Shown: piece by piece, positions 31,463 to 39,122 of the stretch | How the letters are laid out: each line of letters opens with the position of its first letter | Numbering within the stretch: position 1 is the first letter of the stretch | From: Gammaproteobacteria bacterium | GTDB taxonomy: Bacteria; Pseudomonadota; Gammaproteobacteria; Steroidobacterales; Steroidobacteraceae | Assembly (NCBI GenBank): GCA_028293765.1 | Contig: JAQGOG010000001.1 | Location: 21,522 to 85,521, forward strand | Reading direction: 5' to 3' | DNA: 64,000 nucleotides | Position numbers and translations under genes: made by a program | The notes under the pieces: model-generated | Database searches by the model: none | Seen by the model: only the letters and a program-made list of their open reading frames with translations | Told to the model about the DNA's origin: nothing

Positions 31463-33052
31463 ATGATCCGGGTTTCACTCGCGATGGTCAAGCAAGCTGC
31501 CGGTTACAGGAATCATGTGAGATCGAACGTCCCCAGTACTCGCCAGATGTCGCTACTGCCCACTTCCAGCCCTCCTGAGATCGCTAAAAGCCGCGCCAGG
31601 ACCGCAGGCGAGCTCGATGCCGTGCTCGCCATCGTACCCGACGCTCCCGCAAAGGAGCTTTTCCGGCAGCTACCGGAAAGCGAGCGCTGGCAGGAGCTCA
31701 ACGCCCGCGCGCAACCCCGCTCCGGAACGGTGCGCACCACGGTACTTTCCAACCGCCAGCAGACGCTCGCCGTGCTTGGATATATAAGGGCGGACGCCAG
31801 CACTTTCGAGAGGCTGTCCCTTGCTGGACGAATGCTCAAGGAGAGCGGGTCCCGAGAGCCTGAGGCCGTGGGTCTCATCGCTTTGGGCGAGGCGGTGCCG
31901 GCACAGGCAGCGCTGCATGCCCTGGTGGCCGCCACCTACGCGCATGCATTCTCTCTACCGACGTTCCGCGCACCGTCGCGTGACGAGCGGCACATAAAGC
32001 GCATCGTTCTCCTGGGCGATGAGGCTATCGACACGCGCTACGAAACGGCCTGCGCTGGCGGGAATAATCTGGCGCGTTGGCTCACGGCGCTTCCTCCAAA
32101 CGTCCTGGACGCCAGGGGCTACCACCGCGCGATTGCCGAACTCGCCCGTCGCCACGGCCTCACCTTCAAGTGGCTGGACGAGCAGGCGCTGCGGCGTGCG
32201 GGAGCTAACGCTTTTCTGGCAGTGTCGGCCGCAAATGAGCAGCGAGTCGCCGGCATCGCACACTTGAAATACCGGCCGGGCCGCCGCAAGACGGCGAGCT
32301 CACCGGATCTCGCCCTCGTCGGTAAAGGCATTCTCTTCGACACGGGCGGCGTGAACCTCAAGCAGCATCGGTCGATGCTCGACATGCATACCGACATGGG
32401 TGGCAGCGCGGTGGCGCTCGCCACACTGATCGCGTTAGCACAGCTGCGAGCACCGATCGCAGCCGACGCGTGGCTCGCGATTACCGAAAACAACATCGGC
32501 CCCAAAGCTTACCGCCCACAGGAAGTGGTTCGCGCCGCGAACGGCGTCACGATCCAGGTTGTCCATACGGACGCCGAAGGCCGTATGGTGCTCGCCGACA
32601 CGCTGGCTCTGGCCGCCCGTACGAAGCCGAAATTCATGATCGACTTCGCCACGCTCACCGGCGCCGCAGTCTACGCGCTCACCGAAAGGATGAGCGGGGT
32701 CTTTACGAACCGCCCCGCGCTCGTGGAGAAGCTGGTGGCAGCCGGCCGCGCGAGCGGCGAACGGGTATGGAACTTCCCGTTCGACTCGGACTACGACAGC
32801 GATCTCGAGAGCAAGGTCGCAGACATCCTGCAATGCACGACCGAAGGGAAAGGCGATCACATTCTCGCCGCTCGCTTCCTGAGCCGCTTTGTTCCGGAAG
32901 CAATCCCCTGGGCGCACGTGGATCTGTCCGCCTCCACCCGCACCGGAGGGCTCGGTCACATCAACACCGAGATCACAGGCTTCGGAGTCCGCTACGCGCT
33001 CGAACTGATTCTGAAGCAGGGCGTGCTACAGTCACTGGACAGGAAATCATAG
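31463..33052 (+). CDS. M17 leucyl aminopeptidase family protein
   Basis: LVGKGILFDTGGVNLKQHRSMLDMHTDMGGSAVA, ENNIGPKAYRPQEVV and HTDAEGRMVLADTL. The true start may be downstream of 31463. Confidence 0.87.
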   Translation: MIRVSLAMVKQAAGYRNHVRSNVPSTRQMSLLPTSSPPEIAKSRARTAGELDAVLAIVPDAPAKELFRQLPESERWQELNARAQPRSGTVRTTVLSNRQQTLAVLGYIRADASTFERLSLAGRMLKESGSREPEAVGLIALGEAVPAQAALHALVAATYAHAFSLPTFRAPSRDERHIKRIVLLGDEAIDTRYETACAGGNNLARWLTALPPNVLDARGYHRAIAELARRHGLTFKWLDEQALRRAGANAFLAVSAANEQRVAGIAHLKYRPGRRKTASSPDLALVGKGILFDTGGVNLKQHRSMLDMHTDMGGSAVALATLIALAQLRAPIAADAWLAITENNIGPKAYRPQEVVRAANGVTIQVVHTDAEGRMVLADTLALAARTKPKFMIDFATLTGAAVYALTERMSGVFTNRPALVEKLVAAGRASGERVWNFPFDSDYDSDLESKVADILQCTTEGKGDHILAARFLSRFVPEAIPWAHVDLSASTRTGGLGHINTEITGFGVRYALELILKQGVLQSLDRKS

Positions 33053-33055
33053 TCA

Positions 33056-34090
33056 GTGACAAGTCTCACCATTAAACGGCCGGACGATTGGCACCTCCAT
33101 CTGCGCGATGGTGATGCACTGCGCGCGGTACTGCCGTTTACCGCCGCACGCTTCGCGCGCGCCATCGTCATGCCGAACCTCAAGCCCCCGGTCACGAATT
33201 CCGAGCAGGCGCTCGCCTATCGACGTCGCATTCTCGATGCGCTTCCGGCGGGCATGAAGTTCGAGCCGCTGATGACGTTGTATCTGACGGACAATACTTA
33301 TCCGACCGAAGTCGATCGCGCCAAAGCCAGCGGCTGCGTACACGGGTTCAAACTGTATCCCGCGGGCGCCACCACGAACTCCGATTCCGGCGTAACCGAC
33401 ATCCGCAGAATCGAACCCGTGTTGGCTCGCATGAGCGAGCTCGGCATGATCCTGCAGGTGCACGGTGAAGTCACTGACCCGAACGTGGACGTGTTCGATC
33501 GCGAAGCCCGCTTCATCGACGGCGTGCTGGCGCAAACCGTCGAGCGCTTCGGCGAGCTGCGCATCGTCTTCGAACACATCACGACGCGCGCCGCCGCACA
33601 GTTCGTACTCAACGCGCGCCCGGGTGTCGCCGCGACTATCACACCGCAGCACCTTCTGATGAATCGGAACGCGCTGTTCACCGGCGGCATCCGACCGCAT
33701 CACTACTGCCTCCCGGTGCTGAAATCCGAGTCCGATCGCCGCGCGCTGCTCGAAGTGGTGGCGAGCGGCAACCCGCGGTTTTTCCTCGGTACGGACAGCG
33801 CGCCGCACGCGCGGCACACGAAAGAAAACGCCTGCGGATGCGCGGGAATCTTCTCGTCCCACGCGGGCATCGAGCTTTATGCCGAGGCCTTCGAGGCCGT
33901 TGGCGCGCTGCAACGCCTGGAGGGATTCGCGTCTGAATTCGGGGCGGATTTCTACGGCTTGCCGCAGAACGAGGCAAGGATCACCCTCGTCAAGGAAGCA
34001 TGGGACGTCCCGGCGCACTACCCATTCGGTTCCGATGAGCTCGTCCCGCTGAGTGCGGGCGAGCGCATCAGCTGGCGCCTCAAGAACTGA
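33056..34090 (+). CDS. pyrC: Dihydroorotase (PyrC type)
   Basis: GTG start; [79 protein letters not shown] and [15 protein letters not shown]. Confidence 0.95.
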   Translation: MTSLTIKRPDDWHLHLRDGDALRAVLPFTAARFARAIVMPNLKPPVTNSEQALAYRRRILDALPAGMKFEPLMTLYLTDNTYPTEVDRAKASGCVHGFKLYPAGATTNSDSGVTDIRRIEPVLARMSELGMILQVHGEVTDPNVDVFDREARFIDGVLAQTVERFGELRIVFEHITTRAAAQFVLNARPGVAATITPQHLLMNRNALFTGGIRPHHYCLPVLKSESDRRALLEVVASGNPRFFLGTDSAPHARHTKENACGCAGIFSSHAGIELYAEAFEAVGALQRLEGFASEFGADFYGLPQNEARITLVKEAWDVPAHYPFGSDELVPLSAGERISWRLKN

Positions 34091-34137
34091 ATGGCCGGCT
34101 TGTTGAGCGGTGCGCGCAGCGCATGGAGAGGGCAAAA

Positions 34138-34884
34138 ATGAACGAGGCAGCATTGATGGCTTCGCGAATCGCGTCGGCGCGCCTCATGGCACGACGCTTT
34201 CGAGGCTTCCTTCCCGTCGTCATTGACGTAGAGACCGGGGGATTTCACGCGGCGACGGATGCTTTGCTCGAAGTCGCGGCCGTGATCATCGAAATGGACC
34301 CCGATGGCACATTGAAACGCGGTCCAACACACAGCTATCACGTCAAGCCTTTCGAGGGCGGGCGCCTGGATCCGGCGGCTCTTTCGATTACCGGGATCGA
34401 TCCGCATCATCCCCTGCGTCCGGCGCTGCCGGAGCGGGACGCCCTACAGAGGATCTTCAGGGAAATCCGTCACGCGGTGCGCGACTACAACTGCCGGCGC
34501 GCCATCCTGGTCGGCCATAACGCGGCGTTCGATCTGGGGTTCCTGAATGCTGCCGTGACGCGCGCCGATGTGAAGCGCAACCCTTTCCACCCCTTCTCGT
34601 GTTTCGACACGGCGACTCTCGCTGGCGCGGCACTGGGGCAAACGGTGCTGGCGAAGGCCGTGACGGTTGCGGGCCTCACCTGGGACGCGAGCAGCGCACA
34701 CTCCGCCTCCTACGATGCGGAGCTCACGGCGGACCTCTTCTGCATCATTTCCAACCGCTTGCGCGACAGTTTTCGGGAAGCAGAAGAGCGCGCCTGCTCC
34801 CTGGGATGGCTCACAGCAGCCAGCGCGGGGGGGGCGAACGACGAGACGGAAGCCCCGTCACCCGCTCTACCGCCGCTCGCCTGA
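34138..34884 (+). CDS. rnt: Ribonuclease T
   Basis: [41 protein letters not shown]...[17 protein letters not shown]...[14 protein letters not shown] (DEDD exonuclease). Confidence 0.93.
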   Translation: MNEAALMASRIASARLMARRFRGFLPVVIDVETGGFHAATDALLEVAAVIIEMDPDGTLKRGPTHSYHVKPFEGGRLDPAALSITGIDPHHPLRPALPERDALQRIFREIRHAVRDYNCRRAILVGHNAAFDLGFLNAAVTRADVKRNPFHPFSCFDTATLAGAALGQTVLAKAVTVAGLTWDASSAHSASYDAELTADLFCIISNRLRDSFREAEERACSLGWLTAASAGGANDETEAPSPALPPLA

Positions 34885-34893
34885 GCGACGTAC

Positions 34894-34914
34894 GCGCCCC
34901 TGGGCCAGGGGCGC
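34894..34914. terminator. GC-rich perfect hairpin between convergent rnt and grxD
   Basis: GCGCCCCTG-GGC-CAGGGGCGC, 9-bp perfect stem in the 37-bp convergent intergenic gap. No U-tract, so a terminator role is inferred from position. Confidence 0.5.
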
Positions 34915-34921
34915 CCGTTGC

Positions 34922-35260
34922 CTACTTCGCCGTGACGGCTTCTTTCGTCGCGCCGACTTCGCTCACGAGCTTCTTCAGCTCGCCGCTCCGGTACATTTCC
35001 AGGGCGATATCGCAACCGCCGACCAGCTCGCCGTTCACATATAACTGCGGATAGGTGGGCCAGTTGGAGAAGCGCTTGAGCGCCTCGCGGATCTCGGGCT
35101 CTTCAAAGATGTTGATGTGTTTGAAGTCTGCGCCCACGGCGCGCAGGGCGGCCACGGTCTGCGCCGAGAACCCACACTGCGGGAAATCGGGCGTGCCTTT
35201 CATGAAAAGCACGACGGGGCTCGAGCCGAGCTCGGTCTTGATTCGTTCAACGACGTCCAT
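34922..35260 (-). CDS. grxD: Monothiol glutaredoxin
   Basis: VVLFMKGTPDFPQCGFSAQTVAALRAVG (CGFS active site), WPTYPQLYVNGELVGGCDIALEMY. Confidence 0.95.
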   Translation of the reverse strand: MDVVERIKTELGSSPVVLFMKGTPDFPQCGFSAQTVAALRAVGADFKHINIFEEPEIREALKRFSNWPTYPQLYVNGELVGGCDIALEMYRSGELKKLVSEVGATKEAVTAK

Positions 35261-35350
35261 AACGGTAGCTACCTCTGATTCATGCGCAAGGCGCAGGACT
35301 TACGGGCAGCGCGCCGAAGGCGCGTAGCCCGTGCGGCGCAAAAAGCGCCA

Positions 35351-35554
35351 TTAAAAACCACGGACCCGGCGGCGCTGCTGCAGCTCCGCGATGAGCCGCC
35401 ACTGTTGTGCGGGGGTCATCGAAATCCACTGCCCGATCTCCGTGCCCGTTCGCAGACACCCGGAGCAATACCCCTGGGCGTCCAGGGCGCAGACATTGAT
35501 GCAGGGAGAGGGCGGCCGTTCCTGCCGGTCCAAGAGCGCGTCACTTTGCCGCAT
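35351..35554 (-). CDS. DUF1289 domain-containing protein
   Basis: 67 aa; PPSPCINVCALDAQGYCSGCLRTGTEIGQWISMTPAQQWRLIAEL, conserved Cys pattern. Confidence 0.85.
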   Translation of the reverse strand: MRQSDALLDRQERPPSPCINVCALDAQGYCSGCLRTGTEIGQWISMTPAQQWRLIAELQQRRRVRGF

Positions 35555-35727
35555 AGGGCGATCATGTCACACCGTCCGCCGCCGCGCCCGGCGTCAGCCG
35601 AAGCGCTGCCGCGTTGAATTATGGGGGGACGTGGCCTATTCTCCAAATCCGCCATCCACCGCCCGGACCCAGCCAGAACAAGAACTTGGATGGACTTTGG
35701 GCCGTACTTTTCAAGGGAGCCTCCGCC

Positions 35728-36333
35728 ATGAATCCGCTCAACAACCATCGCCAGTCCCTGATTCTGGGCATCATTCTCGCGCTGCTGCTTGCTGTGGGGA
35801 TCGGCGGTACCCATTTCAACCCGCAGGGGCTGGCACGCTGGTTCCACATCGTCTCGGGCGTCTTCTGGATCGGACTGCTGTACTACTTCAACGTTGCCCA
35901 GACCCCGGCCATGGCTGACGCCGCCGCCGACAAGGGTGGACCGGGGGGCGCAGCGATCAATAAGTATGTGGCCCCGCGCGCCCTGTTCTGGTTCCGCTGG
36001 ACGGCCCTGGCAACCTGGTTGGGCGGCGCCTGGCTGCTGGGACCGAAGTTCGTGAGCGCGTTTACCTTCGGCGCGGGCCTCGACGATCCGACGCACTACT
36101 ACCTCATCATCGGCATCGGCGCCTGGCTCGGCACGATCATGCTGCTGAACGTCTGGGGCGTGATCTGGCGGGCCCAGAAAAAGATCCTCGGCATCGTGCC
36201 CGCGAGCGACGAGGAGAAGGCCAAGGCGCGGCGGGTGGCCCTGCTGGCCTCGCGCACGAACTTCGTGCTGTCGATCCCGATGCTGATGTGCATGGCTTCG
36301 GCGAGTCACGGCCTGCCTTTTTTTAACGGCTGA
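35728..36333 (+). CDS. Membrane protein, urate oxidase N-terminal (PuuD-like) domain
   Basis: ATG at 35728; about 4 TM segments; FHIVSGVFWIGLLYYFNVAQTPAMA, YVAPRALFWFRWTALATWLGGAWLL and LNVWGVIWRAQKKIL. Confidence 0.75.
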   Translation: MNPLNNHRQSLILGIILALLLAVGIGGTHFNPQGLARWFHIVSGVFWIGLLYYFNVAQTPAMADAAADKGGPGGAAINKYVAPRALFWFRWTALATWLGGAWLLGPKFVSAFTFGAGLDDPTHYYLIIGIGAWLGTIMLLNVWGVIWRAQKKILGIVPASDEEKAKARRVALLASRTNFVLSIPMLMCMASASHGLPFFNG

Positions 36334-36360
36334 AAGGCGCCCGGGACGGGCGCTTTCAGC
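36329..36360 (+). repeat. Hairpin GCTGAAAG...CTTTCAGC overlapping the stop codon of the upstream gene; 5' module of repeat copy B
   Basis: GCTGAAAGGCGCCCG-GGA-CGGGCGCTTTCAGC (one bulged base). The TGA stop at 36331-36333 lies within the left arm. Cognate module at 44023-44051. Confidence 0.75.
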
Positions 36361-36398
36361 GAGCGCGCTGCAGGGGGGTTCGGGCTCGCGAGCTGGGC

Positions 36399-36474
36399 GC
36401 CCCCAGCAAAAGGCGTGGCTTTTGCTCGCGAACAGCAGGCCGGTTGTGGCGATAGGGCGTTTTTTGCTGGGGGC
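36399..36474 (+). repeat. Dispersed hairpin repeat, copy B (upstream of nadC)
   Basis: Outer arms GCCCCCAGCAAAA (36399-36411) and TTTTGCTGGGGGC (36462-36474) are perfect 13-bp complements. Nested competing hairpin AGCAAAAG-GCGTGG-CTTTTGCT (36405-36426). Confidence 0.85.
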
Positions 36475-36494
36475 AACTCGGGTAGCCTTATCGC

Positions 36495-37346
36495 ATGCCT
36501 GAGATTCCCAAAGACCTCGAGAGCCAGGTCGCAGCTGCTCTGCGCGAGGACATCGGCAGCGGCGATGTCACCGCGCGGCTCGTCCCAACCACTCAGCAGG
36601 TGCGCGGTCGTGTCATCACCCGGGAGGACGCCGTTCTTTGCGGCCGTCCATGGGTCGAGGAAACATTCCGCAGTCTGGACCGGGCTATCCGCCTCACGTG
36701 GCGCACGACCGACGGCGAGCGGATCCTGGCGGAGCGCGTCATTTTTGAGATCGAGGGCCCCGCGCCCGCGATCCTGACGGGTGAACGAACGGCGCTCAAC
36801 TTTCTGCAGCTCTTGTCGGCAACCGCGACCGCCGCGCGCCGCTTCGTCGACGCAATCGCCGGAACCGGTTGCACGATCCTCGACACGCGCAAGACACTCC
36901 CGGGTCTGCGCACCGCGCAGAAGTACGCCGTGCTTTGTGGCGGAGCCCGGAACCATCGCATCGGTCTGTATGACATGGTTCTGATCAAGGAAAACCACAT
37001 CGCGGCGGCGGGCTCATTGTCGATCGCCGTCGCGGCTGCGAGGCACACCGCGCCGGGATTACCCGTCGAGGTCGAAGTCGAATCGCTTGCCGAGTTTGAA
37101 GAGGCGCTCGCCGCGCGACCCGACATCGTCATGTTGGACGAATTCAGCCAAGCCGATATGCGTACGGCGGTCGCACTGAACCGCAGACAAGCGAGTCCGG
37201 TGAAGATCGAAGCCTCGGGCAGCGTTTCCCTGGAAACTGTGCGCGCCATCGCCGAAACGGGCGTGGACTACATCTCGGTTGGCGGCATCACCAAGCACGT
37301 GCGCGCGGTCGACTTATCCCTGCGGCTCGAGTTCTCTAAACAGTAG
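36495..37346 (+). CDS. nadC: Nicotinate-nucleotide pyrophosphorylase (carboxylating)
   Basis: EDIGSGDVTARLVP, TRKTLPGLRTAQKYAVLCGGARNHRIGLYDMVLIKENHI and EASGSVSLETVRAIAETGVDYISVGGITKHVRAVDLSLR. Confidence 0.97.
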   Translation: MPEIPKDLESQVAAALREDIGSGDVTARLVPTTQQVRGRVITREDAVLCGRPWVEETFRSLDRAIRLTWRTTDGERILAERVIFEIEGPAPAILTGERTALNFLQLLSATATAARRFVDAIAGTGCTILDTRKTLPGLRTAQKYAVLCGGARNHRIGLYDMVLIKENHIAAAGSLSIAVAAARHTAPGLPVEVEVESLAEFEEALAARPDIVMLDEFSQADMRTAVALNRRQASPVKIEASGSVSLETVRAIAETGVDYISVGGITKHVRAVDLSLRLEFSKQ

Positions 37347-37349
37347 GCG

Positions 37350-38543
37350 TTAGTGTTCGATCACGCCGCGCACGGCATCGGTGAGCTCCCGGAAGAAATA
37401 TTGCACTTCAGGCCAATGTCGCCACGCGAGCCAGGTAAAGAGGGCGACGAACCCCACCCACAGCATCGCGCCCCACATTGCCAACCATCCGTGAGCGAAC
37501 GGCCTGCCGTAATACGCCGCATGTCGTGCCTCGTGCAGCGGCGAGGCGATCGCACGATACAACACCGCCAGGACTACGACTCCGAGCCACAGCGGGATGT
37601 CCGTCGGCAACGCCCATCCAAGAATTGTATGTTTTGTGACGAGTGAGACCAGGGCCAACAGGAACACCAGAAACAACACGGCGCTGACTAGTGCCGTGAT
37701 TGGCGTCAGCATGCCGCCGAGCACCTGCGACGTATAGTTCGCATTCGCCGACCGGCCGTCCGACCAAGGTGGCGAGGGCGGTGATGGCGCGTCGTTGGGA
37801 CCGCCCCATCGCTGCCAGGCACGCGCCTCCCGTCGCCATTGCTTGCGTTCGTATTTCCACATCCGGCGCTGATCCCGATAGCGTTGGCGCCAGTGTTTGC
37901 CGTCCTTGAACTCGGAGTAGTGAGCCTTGGCGCGGCCGATGAGCTCCTCGGCATTGAACGGCCAGCCGTGCGCGGCGGCGTGCTGCTCCGAAGTCCGGGC
38001 GTCAGGGATCACGAACATCATGACGATGTAGACCAGAGTCCAGACGCCCCCGGTCACGATCGCCAGCACGACGAACAGGATGCGCAGGACGGACACATCG
38101 ATGTTGAGATACGCCGCGAGACCCTTGCAGATGCCGCTGATCATGGCGCCCTCGCGGATCCGATACAGCCGCCTGGGCGCCCCAGCCGGCTCTTTTGAAT
38201 GCGCCGCGCCTGCGTCTCCTGACTGATTTCCCGGCGCCGCCTTCTGCGCGGACGCCGGCCCGGCTGCGGGGCCACTCGCCTCTCCCGCGGCACCATCGAC
38301 CGGCCCCATCTCCCGAATCACCTGCTCAATATCTTCTGCGCTCACCACGTTCTTGTGCGGATTCAGGAACCGTCCGCATTTGTCAGCGATCGCCTGCTCG
38401 AGATCCGCGAGGATTTCCGACTTGTCGGGATTGTCCGCGAGCCGCTCTTCCGCGACCTGCAGATAAGCCCGCAGCGCCTCGTAGCCGGCGGCCTCGAGCT
38501 GATAGGAGTTGCCGTTGAGACTGATGGTAACAACCGTGCGCAT
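37350..38543 (-). CDS. PspC domain-containing membrane protein
   Basis: RLYRIREGAMISGICKGLAAYLNIDVSVLRILFVVLAIVTGGVWTLVYIVMMFVIPDA, with an N-terminal soluble region and extra C-terminal TM segments. Confidence 0.88.
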   Translation of the reverse strand: MRTVVTISLNGNSYQLEAAGYEALRAYLQVAEERLADNPDKSEILADLEQAIADKCGRFLNPHKNVVSAEDIEQVIREMGPVDGAAGEASGPAAGPASAQKAAPGNQSGDAGAAHSKEPAGAPRRLYRIREGAMISGICKGLAAYLNIDVSVLRILFVVLAIVTGGVWTLVYIVMMFVIPDARTSEQHAAAHGWPFNAEELIGRAKAHYSEFKDGKHWRQRYRDQRRMWKYERKQWRREARAWQRWGGPNDAPSPPSPPWSDGRSANANYTSQVLGGMLTPITALVSAVLFLVFLLALVSLVTKHTILGWALPTDIPLWLGVVVLAVLYRAIASPLHEARHAAYYGRPFAHGWLAMWGAMLWVGFVALFTWLAWRHWPEVQYFFRELTDAVRGVIEH

Positions 38544-38545
38544 GG

Positions 38546-38869
38546 CTATTTCCCCAACCCTTCGATCGTTTTATTGATGGCGTGCCAGTAGTCGACGAGC
38601 TCGGCGAGCTGCGAGCGTCCGCTGGCCGTCAATTTGTAGTACTTGCGAGGCGGACCAGTCTCGGATTCCTGCCACTCGTAGTCGACGAGACCCTCGCGCC
38701 GCAGACGGCTCAGCAGCGGGTACAGCGTCCCCTCCTGCGTCGCGAACTCCGTCGCGGCGAGCTTCCTGAGCATGTCGGCGACGTACACCTTGTCGGCGTC
38801 GATCACCTTGAGGATCAGGAATTCGAGCAATCCCTTGCGGATCGCACCGAATTTCTCGTTGACGGTCAT
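38546..38869 (-). CDS. PadR family transcriptional regulator
   Basis: KGLLEFLILKVIDADKVYVADMLRKLAATEFATQEGTLYPLLSRLRREGLVDYEWQESETGPPRKYYKLTASGRSQL. Confidence 0.93.
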   Translation of the reverse strand: MTVNEKFGAIRKGLLEFLILKVIDADKVYVADMLRKLAATEFATQEGTLYPLLSRLRREGLVDYEWQESETGPPRKYYKLTASGRSQLAELVDYWHAINKTIEGLGK

Positions 38870-38889
38870 GCCTGCCCTTTTTTAAATCT

Positions 38890-38913
38890 GCTACCTTTTT
38901 ATCACAAGGTAGC
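38890..38913. promoter_or_regulatory. Candidate PadR operator (perfect 8-8-8 palindrome)
   Basis: GCTACCTT-TTTATCAC-AAGGTAGC, perfect inverted repeat centred ~32 bp upstream of the padR start codon. Confidence 0.7.
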
Positions 38914-39122
38914 TTTCCGTACCAGTGGGCCGTGAGCCGTCCCGTGTAAAAGCCGACTGGCGTGCGGCTGCCACTCAGAGGATTGGTCTTATCGAAGAGG
39001 TCGGACCGGGAATCGATCCGACCCTATCTGTTTGGGCCACATGGGGCGGCCAGTGTCGCCGTGCGAACGGCCCGGCGCTGAAGATCTGGCGGAAGTGCGA
39101 AGGCCTGGCGGCCGTCGTCGCG

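Noticed and set aside
28947-31466. 839-aa plus-strand ORF antisense to aceE
   Set aside because: Exact antisense of a well-supported PDH E1 gene; Arg/His/Leu-rich composition typical of high-GC shadow ORFs and no recognisable domain.
35275-35350. GGCGCAAAAAGCGCC-type hairpin near grxD/DUF1289
   Set aside because: Superficially similar to the GCAAAAG repeat but lacks the GCGTGG loop and flanks; probably an ordinary intergenic hairpin.
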